This document shows positions 56,424 to 64,000 of a stretch of 64,000 nt of DNA, one piece after another. Origin of the DNA: Microbacterium sp. MM2322 (GTDB lineage Bacteria; Actinomycetota; Actinomycetes; Actinomycetales; Microbacteriaceae); contig NZ_OZ075067.1 in the NCBI RefSeq assembly GCF_964186585.1, positions 1 through 64,000 on the forward strand, read 5' to 3'. Below the pieces are notes generated by a model that did no database searches, was not told the origin of the DNA, and saw nothing but the letters and a program-made list of their open reading frames with translations. Both the position numbers and the translations under genes were made by a program. The stretch's first letter is position 1. Every line of letters begins with the position of its first letter.

Positions 56424-57545
56424 GTGCGGTTCCTGCTCGGCGGGTACTCCGCCGATATGGGCGGCTCGGCGACGGGCATCGGACTGCTGGATGCCGGTGG
56501 CCCCGACTCCCCGCTCGCGAGTGGGCCGCTCGGGGTGGGCCGTGACGTGGTCGCGGCGGAATCGCCGTCGTGGATCGCGCGGCATCCGACCCTCGACGTC
56601 GTCTACGCCGTGCTCGAGGGTCGCGGCAGCGTTCGCGCCTACCGGCGGACGGGCGAGACCACGTTCGTTCCGCTCGGCGCGGAGGTCGCCGTCGGCGACG
56701 GGCCGTGCCACGTGCTCGCGCTCGAGGACGTGCTGATCGTCTCGTGCCACGGCGACGGCGGAGTCGTCCACGTGGGGCTCGCGGCCGACGGCAGGCCCGG
56801 TGCCGCACGCCGCTGGGCCGGCGTGGTCGAGGGGGCGCCGGCATCCGATCTCGCTTCGGCTGCCCGAGCGCTCCGGGCGATCGTGGGCGAGGAGTACGCG
56901 GACTTCATCCCGCATACCGAAGATGAAGAAGCGGATGCCGCCGCGGTCGCCGCCCCTTCGAGCCGTCCGTCGCGCGCGCACCACGCGGCGACCGCGCCGG
57001 GCGGACTCATCGCCACGACCGACGTCGGCCTCGATCTCGTGCGCTTCTGGCGCGGCGGGCGCGAGATCCAGCGGTTCGAGCTGCCGGCGGGGACGGGTCC
57101 GCGGCACCTGCGGCCGCACCCCAGCGGGCACCTCTACGTCGTGACCGAGTATTCCGGCGAAGTGTTCGCCCTCGCTCCCGACGCGTCGGGGGAGTGGCGG
57201 CTGGTCGGCGGCGCTCAGCTGGGCGCTTATCCGGGGGATGCCGGGGCCGAGCTCGCCATGTCGCGCGACGGCGTCTTCCTGTATGCCGGCCTTCGCGGCA
57301 GCGACACGATCGCGACCGTGAAAGTCCGCGGCGGCGGTGAGACCCTGCAGTCGGTCGCGCTCGCCGAATCGGGTACCGTCTGGCCGCGCCACCACGTCGT
57401 CGAACGCGACACCGTGCTGGTCGCGGGACAGCGCGCCGACGAGGTCGTGTCGTTGGCGATCGACGAGCGGACGGGCGTTCCGGGCCGGGTGCGGCATCGG
57501 ACAATAGCACCGTCGCCGACCGCGCTCCTAGCCTTCCCGGGCTGA
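56424..57545 (+). CDS. Lactonase-family beta-propeller protein
   Basis: This 373-residue protein resembles the 6-phosphogluconolactonase (Pgl, lactonase) family of seven-bladed propellers. Repeated blade motifs include RHPTLDVVYAVLEGRGSV, GDGPCHVLAL, GTGPRHLRPHPSGHLYVVTE and FLYAGLRGSDTIATVKV. It has no signal peptide. The GTG at 56424 is 3 bases after the purA stop, suggesting cotranscription. The substrate is not certain, since many members are not true phosphogluconolactonases. Confidence 0.83.
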   Translation: MRFLLGGYSADMGGSATGIGLLDAGGPDSPLASGPLGVGRDVVAAESPSWIARHPTLDVVYAVLEGRGSVRAYRRTGETTFVPLGAEVAVGDGPCHVLALEDVLIVSCHGDGGVVHVGLAADGRPGAARRWAGVVEGAPASDLASAARALRAIVGEEYADFIPHTEDEEADAAAVAAPSSRPSRAHHAATAPGGLIATTDVGLDLVRFWRGGREIQRFELPAGTGPRHLRPHPSGHLYVVTEYSGEVFALAPDASGEWRLVGGAQLGAYPGDAGAELAMSRDGVFLYAGLRGSDTIATVKVRGGGETLQSVALAESGTVWPRHHVVERDTVLVAGQRADEVVSLAIDERTGVPGRVRHRTIAPSPTALLAFPG

Positions 57546-57583
57546 CCTCCGCGCCCGGTAACGTGTCCCGGCGGAGGGGGAAC

Positions 57584-58387
57584 ATGAGCGCGGGCGGACG
57601 GACGACGGTTCGGCGGTCCACGGGACCGAGCCTCGGCGGCTTCACCGGCCTCGTCTGGATCGTCGGCCTCGTGATCGCGGGAATCACCTGCGTCATCTAT
57701 GCGGACGACGGCGCGTTCGAAGTGGGCGCCGTCGGGCGCAGCGACGACTATTCGACCTCACCGTGGACGAGCGATGATCCCGTCGTGGCCGAGGAGAGCG
57801 GCGGGGGCGTCTACGAGGGATCCGATGGCGCCGTCATCCGGCTCAGCGGCGTCGACGTCACCCAGCCCCTCGTGGTGAGCCCGGAGGGGGAGTCGTACAT
57901 CAGCAGCGTGCGGGTGACCGGCCCCCAGGGACGCATCGTGACGCCCGGCGAGTACGAAGGCGATCCGCCGCGGTTCAGACCCTTGGCCGATGGTCGTGTG
58001 GCGATCTTCGTGGAGCAGCCCGATGTCGAATTGTGGGTCGATGGATCCCGCGACGAGAACTGGAGAGCGCGAGTATCGTCCGGCGGCCTCAACCGCGCGA
58101 ATGACGTGGTCACCGCCTTCTCCTCCGCAGACTTCCTCCACATCGGCGAGGCGTCGACGGCGCGCGTGACCGTGCGCGGCAAGGGCAGCGTCGACATCCA
58201 GATCGTGACGCCTCAGGGCACGGACTCGGTTCTCTCGGGCGACGCCCCCATCGACCAGTCCGTCGCCTGGCGCGACGCACCGCTCGTGCTTTTCTCGGTC
58301 ACGGCGTGGGACGACGCTGGGTGGCGGATCGAGTTCCCACCGTCTCCCACGCCGTCCGCGGTGCCCTCGCCGGAGGTGACACCGTGA
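57584..58387 (+). CDS. Membrane-anchored beta-rich protein A of the Ycf46 operon
   Basis: This 267-residue protein has a basic N-terminus, one helix (about 20-43, LVWIVGLVIAGITCVIYA) and an extracytoplasmic domain rich in Val, Asp and Gly. Its later part (GKGSVDIQIVTPQGTDSVL and QSVAWRDAPLVLFSVTAW) parallels that of the next gene. The ATG at 57584 was chosen for GGAGGGGG 4 bases upstream. It begins a seven-gene run ending at 63019. I do not recognise a named family. Confidence 0.78.
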   Translation: MSAGGRTTVRRSTGPSLGGFTGLVWIVGLVIAGITCVIYADDGAFEVGAVGRSDDYSTSPWTSDDPVVAEESGGGVYEGSDGAVIRLSGVDVTQPLVVSPEGESYISSVRVTGPQGRIVTPGEYEGDPPRFRPLADGRVAIFVEQPDVELWVDGSRDENWRARVSSGGLNRANDVVTAFSSADFLHIGEASTARVTVRGKGSVDIQIVTPQGTDSVLSGDAPIDQSVAWRDAPLVLFSVTAWDDAGWRIEFPPSPTPSAVPSPEVTP

Positions 58388-59142
58388 GCACAGCGGATGC
58401 CCGGATCCGACGCTTCTCGACGATCACCTGGCTGGGCGGGTCGGCCGTCGCCGTCGTCCTCGCCTTCGTCATCTTCCCGTTCGTCGGGATCAATCCCGCC
58501 ACGGGCGAACTCCTGCTGCACAACCCGAACGACTACGAGTACCGCCCCTGGACCGACCCCGACGCGCAGGAGGTTCGGGTGGAGGGCGGCGAGGTCATCG
58601 GCACGGCGACGAGCGGCTACCTCGACCTGTCGGCCGGAGACGATGTGTGGGTCGTCGGGCCACTGCGCGGGGGCGAGGAACGCTCGGTGGGCGTCTACCA
58701 TCAGCGAGACACGAGATCCACCGAGGGCGACGCTCGGCCTGCCTACCTCGGCAGCATCAGTGGACGCTCGAGCGAGGTGCTCGTCGCGGGAGAGTCCGAC
58801 GGGCGCGTCTGGTTCGCCCCGCGACTGAACGGCTGGCGAGCCGACCTCACCCGCGAGACGCCGATCTCCATCGAGGACGGCGTCGCCACTGGCGAGGGCA
58901 GCGCGCTGCTGTCGTACACGGGCGATGCGCTGAGCGCACGCTTCACCTTCGAGGGCGAGGGCTTCTTCATCGTCGACGCGCTCTTCCCCGGCGAGGTCAC
59001 CCGCCTCGTACGGATCGTCGACAGTGCCGAGGTCCGCCAATCCTGGCCGGTCAAGGGTCGGGTGATCTTCCGAGTCGAGGCGGACGAGGGCTCCGGCCCC
59101 TGGAAGATCACGCTCGACGAACCGGCATCCGGAACACCATGA
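58384..59142 (+). CDS. Membrane-anchored beta-rich protein B of the Ycf46 operon
   Basis: This 252-residue protein has one N-terminal helix (about 15-37, WLGGSAVAVVLAFVIFPFVG) and an extracytoplasmic domain that looks homologous to protein A. GEGFFIVDALFPGEVTRLV, QSWPVKGRVIFRVEA and GPWKITLDEP align with the end of A. The GTG at 58384 overlaps A's stop (GTGA), and its own stop overlaps the ATPase ATG at 59139. Its function is unknown. Confidence 0.78.
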   Translation: MSTADARIRRFSTITWLGGSAVAVVLAFVIFPFVGINPATGELLLHNPNDYEYRPWTDPDAQEVRVEGGEVIGTATSGYLDLSAGDDVWVVGPLRGGEERSVGVYHQRDTRSTEGDARPAYLGSISGRSSEVLVAGESDGRVWFAPRLNGWRADLTRETPISIEDGVATGEGSALLSYTGDALSARFTFEGEGFFIVDALFPGEVTRLVRIVDSAEVRQSWPVKGRVIFRVEADEGSGPWKITLDEPASGTP

Positions 59143-60785
59143 CCACCTCACGAAAGGGAACCGACGTGACTTTCGACGCCACGCTGGATGCCGCCTTCAA
59201 AGCGCGTCTGCCGCTGTTGTACCTCGAGACCGCCGAGGAGGTGCGCGCGGTCACTGCAGTCACGGATGCCGCCCACGCTCAGCGCAACCGTCGCCAGGTC
59301 TGGACCTGGACGTCGGCGCTCGGGCTCATCGACCCCGACGGCAAAAGCATCTCGAACACGACGAATCCGGCGCGCGCGCTGCAGCACGTCGCCGGGGTGA
59401 CGGACCCGAGCGTCTTCATCTTCTGCGATCTGCATGCCTACTTCGGGGGCGAGCACCGGCCCGGTGACCCGGCGATCATCCGGACCGTCCGGGAGACGGC
59501 GCTCGAGTTCCGCCACGGCGACGTATCGCGCACCCTCGTGGTCACCGCGCCGGTGCGCGTGATCCCGCCCGAGCTCGACGAGCTGACGCACCTCTTCGAC
59601 TTCCCGCTGCCGACCGCGGCGGAGATCCGCGAGCTGCTCGACGCGATGATCGAGAACAACGCGGGCGAGATCCGCGTCGACGCCGACGACGCCGCGCGCG
59701 AATCCCTCGTCCAGGCGGCGCTCGGCCTCACGATGGCCGAGGCGGAGAACGCCTTCGCGCAGGCGATGGTGAACGACGGCACGCTGGGGGGCGACGACAT
59801 CCGTGTCGTCCTGCACGAGAAGCGCCAGGTGGTGCGGAAATCCGGTGTGCTCGAGTTCGTCACGGGCGACCTCGACCTCGACGACGTCGGCGGGCTCAAC
59901 AACCTGAAGCGCTGGCTCGCGCGTCGTAACGGGTCGTGGCTGCCGAGCGCCCACGAGTACGGCCTGCCGTCTCCGAAGGGCGTGCTCATCACGGGCGTGC
60001 CCGGCTGCGGCAAGTCGATGACGGCGAAGGCGACGGCGGCCTCGTGGGGGCTGCCGCTGCTCCGCCTCGACATCGGTCGGATCTTCTCCGGCCTCGTCGG
60101 CTCCAGCGAGCAGAACCTCCGGACCGCCATCGCGACCGCAGAGGCGGTGGCGCCCTGCATCCTGTGGGTCGATGAGATCGAGAAAGGCTTCTCGAACACC
60201 ACGGGTCAGGGCGACTCGGGGACGACCGCACGCGTGTTCGGCACGTTCCTGACCTGGATGCAGGAGAAGAAGCATCCCGTCTTCGTCGTCGCGACGGCGA
60301 ACAACATCGACGCCCTGCCGCCCGAGTTCATGCGCAAGGGCCGCTTCGACGAGATCTTCTTCGTCGACCTGCCCACCACGGTCGAACGCGAGGTCATCTG
60401 GTCGCTGCAGCTTGCCGCGCATGCCACGCCGGCGAACGGGCTCGATGCGATCGCGAACGATGAGGCCGCGATCGACGCGCTCGTCGCCGCGAGTGAGAAC
60501 CACTCGGGAGCCGAAATCGAGCAGGCCGTCGTGGCCGCGCTCTACGAGGGTTTCAGCGGTCGTCAGACCATCACGACGGAGGTCGTGAACCGGGTGGTCG
60601 AGACGATGATCCCCCTCGCGGTCACACAGGCCGAGGAGGTCCAGCGGATCCGCGCGTGGGCCGCTCAGCGCGCCGTCGGCGCGACAGGAGCCGAGGACCT
60701 CGACGCTCATGACGCCGCCGGGAGCGCAACGGACGCCCACGGGGCCCTGTCGTCGCGTCGCGGCGGTCGTACCGTGGACTACTGA
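59139..60785 (+). CDS. Ycf46-type AAA ATPase
   Basis: This 548-residue protein has an N-terminal domain of about 230 residues typical of Ycf46 ([40 protein letters not shown]). An AAA module follows with Walker A GVPGCGKS at 286-293, Walker [10 protein letters not shown] at 341-349 and later [20 protein letters not shown]. No signal peptide. Ycf46 proteins are encoded in plastids and cyanobacteria and are tied to inorganic carbon response there; their role in actinobacteria is unknown. GTG 59166 with AAAGGGA upstream is an alternative start. Confidence 0.87.
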   Translation: MTTSRKGTDVTFDATLDAAFKARLPLLYLETAEEVRAVTAVTDAAHAQRNRRQVWTWTSALGLIDPDGKSISNTTNPARALQHVAGVTDPSVFIFCDLHAYFGGEHRPGDPAIIRTVRETALEFRHGDVSRTLVVTAPVRVIPPELDELTHLFDFPLPTAAEIRELLDAMIENNAGEIRVDADDAARESLVQAALGLTMAEAENAFAQAMVNDGTLGGDDIRVVLHEKRQVVRKSGVLEFVTGDLDLDDVGGLNNLKRWLARRNGSWLPSAHEYGLPSPKGVLITGVPGCGKSMTAKATAASWGLPLLRLDIGRIFSGLVGSSEQNLRTAIATAEAVAPCILWVDEIEKGFSNTTGQGDSGTTARVFGTFLTWMQEKKHPVFVVATANNIDALPPEFMRKGRFDEIFFVDLPTTVEREVIWSLQLAAHATPANGLDAIANDEAAIDALVAASENHSGAEIEQAVVAALYEGFSGRQTITTEVVNRVVETMIPLAVTQAEEVQRIRAWAAQRAVGATGAEDLDAHDAAGSATDAHGALSSRRGGRTVDY

Positions 60786-60817
60786 CCGGCCGATAGGCCG
60801 AGGAACGGGAACCGACG

Positions 60818-61024
60818 ATGAAGAAGCTCGTGGTGCAGCTGCGACCCGATGGGTCGGTCGCGGCGGAGACGTTCGGGATGACGGGGGCCGAGTGCCTCGA
60901 CTACATCGAGCAGCTCGAAGCGCTGCTCGACGCCGAGACGTCCTCGTCGCAGTTCACCGAGGACTACACGCGCGTCGCGTCGGCGGCATCCGACTCGCTT
61001 CTGCAGGAGGATCGGGACCGGTGA
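60818..61024 (+). CDS. DUF2997 protein
   Basis: This 68-residue protein begins MKKLVVQLRPDGSVAAETFG then MTGAECLDYIEQLEALL, the pattern of DUF2997, a short family found beside DUF1257/Ycf35 genes in cyanobacteria. The C-terminal part is acidic and Ser-rich. It lies 32 bases after the AAA gene, and its stop overlaps the radical-SAM start (GTGA). Its function is unknown. Confidence 0.85.
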   Translation: MKKLVVQLRPDGSVAAETFGMTGAECLDYIEQLEALLDAETSSSQFTEDYTRVASAASDSLLQEDRDR

Positions 61025-61758
61025 TCGTCACCCAGTCGCGCGGTGTCGGCGGGGAGGCGAGCCTCCTCGGTGCGACGCCGCCTCCGCGCGCCGACGCCGC
61101 ACTGCGCTGGTCGCGCTTCGTGCCGGCGACGGCCGCCGAAGGCCCGGGACTCCGCGCCGCCGTGTGGGTGCAGGGGTGTGCGGTCCGGTGTCCCGGGTGC
61201 TTCAACCCGCAGATGTGGGCCGCGCGCGGTGCGCACCTCGACGACCCCGCGGACCTCGCATCGAGATGGATCGCCGACGCGCGTGCGGCGGGAGCCGAGG
61301 GCGTGACGCTGCTCGGCGGCGAGCCCTTCGACCAGGCGGCCGCGCTCGCTCTCGTTGCGGAGGCGTTCCAGGAAGCGGGCCTCGGGGTCATGGCCTTCTC
61401 CGGCTACACCCTCGACCGCCTGCAGGTCTGGGCAGAGGAGCGCGCCGACATCGCCCGCCTCCTCGCCGCGACCGACCTGCTCTGCGACGGTCCGTATCTC
61501 GCCGACCTCCCCGACATGCGCCGGCCGTGGATCGGGTCGCGCAATCAATCGATCCGTGCGCTGACCCCGCGGCACGCCGCCGAGGTCGACCGCATCGCCC
61601 ACGAGGGTGGGCGCGACGCTCTGGAGGTGCGCATCAGCGCCGACGGAGTCGTCGCCGTCAACGGATGGGCGACGGATGCCGCCCTCGCAGATCTTCTGGA
61701 CGATCTGGGTGTGCGTGCAGACCGCGCGGCATCCATCACGAAGGGAACACCCCGATGA
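61021..61758 (+). CDS. Radical SAM protein resembling glycyl-radical activases (NrdG type)
   Basis: This 245-residue protein has the radical-SAM [4Fe-4S] motif CAVRCPGC (C-x3-C-x2-C) near 58-65 in WVQGCAVRCPGCFNPQMW, and the SAM-binding GGEPF in LLGGEPFDQAAAL. It also has FSGYTLDRL and LLCDGPYLADL, as in NrdG-like activases. A C-terminal extension of about 50 residues follows. No ribonucleotide reductase or other glycyl-radical enzyme is adjacent. The GTG at 61021 and the stop at 61758 overlap both neighbours. Confidence 0.88.
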   Translation: MIVTQSRGVGGEASLLGATPPPRADAALRWSRFVPATAAEGPGLRAAVWVQGCAVRCPGCFNPQMWAARGAHLDDPADLASRWIADARAAGAEGVTLLGGEPFDQAAALALVAEAFQEAGLGVMAFSGYTLDRLQVWAEERADIARLLAATDLLCDGPYLADLPDMRRPWIGSRNQSIRALTPRHAAEVDRIAHEGGRDALEVRISADGVVAVNGWATDAALADLLDDLGVRADRAASITKGTPR

Positions 61759-62264
61759 GCATCTCGCTGATCCTCGTCCCCGCGGCGCTCGCCGCCGCAG
61801 CCGCCCTCGGCGGCACCGGCGTCGTCGGGGCCCTCTCGCTGAACGCGGGTGCGAAGGCCGAGCCCGGCAGCCGCGGGTCCGAGGCCGTTCCGGTCGCCGT
61901 GCAGACGCGGATGAAGAACCCCGACCTGCTCGCCGCGTCGCTCGCCGACCTGGGTGCGACGGACGCTTCACTCGAGGACGGCGTGCTGACGGCGACCCTC
62001 GACGGCCTGGAGGTGGTGATGTCGCGCACCGAGGACGGCGTCTGGGGCGCGCACCTGTCCCGGCTCGACGGGCACGAGGTGACCGAGGCCGAGGCGACCG
62101 CCGTGATGACGCAGCTGGATGTCGCCTACGCCCGTCACGTGCAGCGCGCCGTCGCCGACCGCATCCGCTCCCGGGCCGACCAGGCCGGGTTCGAGCTCGT
62201 GTCGGAGACCCGGGACGAGGACGACACGGTGACGATGGTGCTGAACGTGCGGGATCAGGCGTGA
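61755..62264 (+). CDS. Ycf35/DUF1257-domain protein with N-terminal hydrophobic segment
   Basis: This 169-residue protein starts with an Ala/Leu-rich segment that may be a membrane helix (about 3-28). The rest resembles Ycf35 (DUF1257): QTRMKNPDLLAASLADLGAT parallels the family's start, and YARHVQRAV with QAGFELVSETRDEDDTVTMV parallels its end. Ycf35 is a conserved plastid/cyanobacterial protein of unknown function. The ATG overlaps the radical-SAM stop, and the stop overlaps the next GTG. Confidence 0.78.
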   Translation: MSISLILVPAALAAAAALGGTGVVGALSLNAGAKAEPGSRGSEAVPVAVQTRMKNPDLLAASLADLGATDASLEDGVLTATLDGLEVVMSRTEDGVWGAHLSRLDGHEVTEAEATAVMTQLDVAYARHVQRAVADRIRSRADQAGFELVSETRDEDDTVTMVLNVRDQA

Positions 62265-63019
62265 GTTCGACGGCGCGCCCGACCGTTCCGGGGTGGGGCT
62301 GGCTGATCGGGGTCAGTTCATGGCTCATCGCGGTCTTCTTCGGTCCGGCGACCGCGTGGATCGGCTTCTTCATCGTCGGCGCGGTGTCGCGGCGGCGTGC
62401 GGCCTACATCTCGGGGGCCGCCAGCGGCATCCTCGGGTTCACCGTCGCGACCGAGGTGTGGGGCGGCTTCAGCGACCTCGTCGGCGCCATCGTCCATCTC
62501 GGTGGCATCATCGTGGGCCTGGCGCTCAACCCCGGGTGGCTGCGAACGCTGTGGGAGCGCCGCGTCGCGGCGGCGAGCAAGCGCGGTTCGTCGCGTAAAG
62601 CGACACCTGAGCGATCTCGACGCGGAACCACGGCATCCGCGGGCACGTCGAAGAGCCGCCGTCGCGGATCGCGCAGCCGCTCGACCGCCGCGGAGCGGAC
62701 GGACCGGCCCGAGGCGCGCCGGTTGGCGGAGAGTGTCGGGGCGTCGTCAGCCGACCTGCTGCAGGCCACCGAGCCGGCGGAACCGGTCGACGTGCAGACC
62801 GCCTCGGCTGACGAGCTCGCCGACCTGCCGGGACTCAACCGCACGAAGGCGCGCCGCGCCGTGAAGGCCCGCACCGCCCACGGCGGATTCACCTCGGTCG
62901 AGGACTTCGGTGAGGCCGCCGGGCTGCAGCCGCACGAGATCGTCCGGCTGCGCGCGGCCGCGACCTGCTCGCCGCGACCGCGCGGGGAACGTCGCTTCGG
63001 GCGCCGCGTGGATCTCTGA
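62261..63019 (+). CDS. Membrane protein with C-terminal helix-hairpin-helix domain
   Basis: This 252-residue protein has two to three N-terminal helices (about 10-85, WLIGVSSWLIAVFFGPATAW). A strongly basic Arg/Ser/Lys linker spans about 105-150. The C-terminal ComEA-like helix-hairpin-helix is at about 180-235: VQTASADELADLPGLNRTKA, then GGFTSVEDFGEAAGL. HhH domains bind DNA or proteins without sequence preference. The GTG at 62261 overlaps the previous stop. It is the last gene of the operon. Confidence 0.82.
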   Translation: MSSTARPTVPGWGWLIGVSSWLIAVFFGPATAWIGFFIVGAVSRRRAAYISGAASGILGFTVATEVWGGFSDLVGAIVHLGGIIVGLALNPGWLRTLWERRVAAASKRGSSRKATPERSRRGTTASAGTSKSRRRGSRSRSTAAERTDRPEARRLAESVGASSADLLQATEPAEPVDVQTASADELADLPGLNRTKARRAVKARTAHGGFTSVEDFGEAAGLQPHEIVRLRAAATCSPRPRGERRFGRRVDL

Positions 63020-63076
63020 GCCGGCCCTCACGGGAGACTCGACACTCACCGCGCTACGCTCGTCGCCGGAGGAATC

Positions 63077-63367
63077 ATGACCGACCCGAACGACCAGCTG
63101 CAGACCCTGCGATCCAGCATCGACAACATCGACGCTGCCCTCGTCTTCATGCTCGCCGAGCGCTTCCGCTGCACGAAGCAGGTCGGCGTCCTCAAGGCGG
63201 AGCACGGGATGCCGGCATCCGACCCTTCTCGTGAGGAACAGCAGACGGCACGTCTGCGCCGGCTCGCGGAAGAGGCCGACCTCGACCCCGAGTTCGCCGA
63301 GAAGTGGTTCAACTTCGTCGTCGCCGAGGTCATCCGCCACCACACCGAGGCGGCTGAAGAGCGCTGA
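63077..63367 (+). CDS. Chorismate mutase (AroQ type)
   Basis: Chorismate mutase converts chorismate to prephenate for Phe/Tyr synthesis. The 96-residue all-alpha protein has the AroQ pattern: LRSSIDNIDAALVFMLAERF, the Arg/Lys residues in RCTKQVGVLKAEHG, and EKWFNFVVAEVIRHH. There is no signal peptide. GGAGGA lies 3 bases before the ATG. A role in aromatic amino acid synthesis is inferred from the family. Confidence 0.9.
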   Translation: MTDPNDQLQTLRSSIDNIDAALVFMLAERFRCTKQVGVLKAEHGMPASDPSREEQQTARLRRLAEEADLDPEFAEKWFNFVVAEVIRHHTEAAEER

Positions 63368-63389
63368 TCGGCCGGTCCTGCGCGTCAGC

Positions 63390-63465
63390 GGATGCAATGG
63401 ATCTTCGGCGACACGCCGGGCCACGGACGGATGCCGCGGCGCGCCGCGCGGCATCCATTGCATCC
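63390..63465. repeat. Inverted repeat with nested palindrome, likely bidirectional terminator
   Basis: GGATGCAATGGAT (63390-63402) is repeated inverted as ATCCATTGCATCC (63453-63465). Between them GGATGCCGCG and CGCGGCATCC form a second 10-bp stem at 63429-63456, which overlaps the outer right arm by four bases, so the two stems are alternatives. It lies between convergent chorismate mutase and pobA genes. Confidence 0.6.
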
Positions 63466-63482
63466 CGTGACGGGCCGGGGCC

Positions 63483-64000
63483 TCAGACCTCGATCGGCCA
63501 GCCCGTGTACGCCTCGGCGAGGTAGGTGCTGCCGGCGCGGGACTCGACGACTGAGCGCAGCTCGCCGAGCTGGCGGCGACGGTCGAAGTCGGTGGCGTTC
63601 TCGTCGGCGTGCAGCATGCTCGTCATCCACCACGAGAAGTGCTGCGCCTTCCAGATGCGGCGGAGCACGGTCTCGGGGAACTGCTCGATGAGACGCTCGT
63701 CGTTTTCGAGAAGGAGCGCGCGGAGGGCCCGCTCGAGGACGATGACGTCGGCGATCGCGAGGTTCATGCCCTTCGCGCCGGTGGGCGGCACGGTGTGCGC
63801 GGCGTCGCCGATCAGAGCGACCCGGTTCTTCCGCACCTCGTCGGCCACGAAGCTCCGGAACCGCAGCACGTCGCGCTGGAAGATCGGCCCCTCGGTCAGC
63901 GTCGTGCCCGGGACGCGCAGCTGGAGCGCATCCCACAGCTGAGCCTCGCTGTACGACTGCGGATCGGTGTCGGGAGCGCACTGGAAATACATCCGCTGCA
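63483..64000 (-). CDS. pobA: 4-hydroxybenzoate 3-monooxygenase, C-terminal part (cut by window end)
   Basis: PobA is an FAD enzyme that hydroxylates 4-hydroxybenzoate to protocatechuate. The visible C-terminal about 172 residues include the second FAD motif LIGDAAHTVPPTGAKGMNLA and the downstream RIWKAQHFSWWMTSMLH, both characteristic of PobA. The reading frame stays open to base 64000, so the N-terminal half lies beyond the window. The stop at 63483 faces chorismate mutase. Confidence 0.88.
   Translation of the reverse strand, partial: QRMYFQCAPDTDPQSYSEAQLWDALQLRVPGTTLTEGPIFQRDVLRFRSFVADEVRKNRVALIGDAAHTVPPTGAKGMNLAIADVIVLERALRALLLENDERLIEQFPETVLRRIWKAQHFSWWMTSMLHADENATDFDRRRQLGELRSVVESRAGSTYLAEAYTGWPIEV

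Overview
This 64 kb window reads as the origin-proximal part of a high-GC actinobacterial chromosome, most likely Microbacterium or a close relative in the Microbacteriaceae. It is rotated so that base 1 is the start of dnaA. The case rests on the gene order, which is the classic actinobacterial origin order (dnaA, dnaN, recF, DUF721, gyrB, gyrA, DUF3566, tRNA-Ile, tRNA-Ala, cyclophilin, rhomboid, crgA, amidotransferase, pknB, pknA, pbpA, rodA, pstP, fhaB, fhaA). It also rests on NucS, a class E sortase, frequent GTG/TTG starts, and dense use of the heptamer GGATGCC/GGCATCC. The genus is an inference.

Region 1 (1-24.9 kb) is housekeeping: replication initiation and oriC, gyrase, then the cell-wall and cell-division signalling cluster. 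Between them lie a VIT-type metal transporter, two tRNAs, a Nudix hydrolase, a YbaK deacylase, a cyclophilin, a rhomboid protease, CrgA and a class E sortase. The kinase/PBP/RodA/phosphatase/FHA genes run on the minus strand with 4-base overlaps and probably form one operon.

Region 2 (25.0-27.1 kb) starts at tRNA-Leu(CAG). It is a small, compositionally different accessory patch with a transposase remnant, a short secreted protein, a damaged secreted-protein fragment and an orphan gene.

Region 3 (27.1-45.5 kb) holds an FUSC membrane protein, a persulfide/copper-sensor-type repressor with a CoA-disulfide reductase-rhodanese gene and a clear operator, a cold-shock protein, a HAD phosphatase, nucS, and a LacI-family regulator facing an MFS transporter. 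It continues with the complete mrpA(B)CDEFG Na+/H+ antiporter operon, a YhgE/Pip-like membrane protein with a degenerate ABC ATPase and a TetR regulator, and argG.

Region 4 (45.5-55.0 kb) is a sugar ABC transporter operon of the galactofuranose/ribose type. It has a lipoprotein binding protein, two complete dual-domain ATPases, two permeases and a LacI regulator, behind three LacI-type inverted repeats. Two membrane protein genes (one frameshifted) and a PadR regulator follow.

Region 5 (55.1-64 kb) has purA and a lactonase-like beta-propeller. It then has a tightly coupled seven-gene operon that is the most interesting part of the window: two related membrane-anchored beta-rich proteins, a Ycf46-type AAA ATPase, a DUF2997 protein, a radical-SAM activase-like protein, a Ycf35/DUF1257-domain protein and a membrane protein with a C-terminal helix-hairpin-helix. 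The window ends with chorismate mutase and a truncated 4-hydroxybenzoate 3-monooxygenase.
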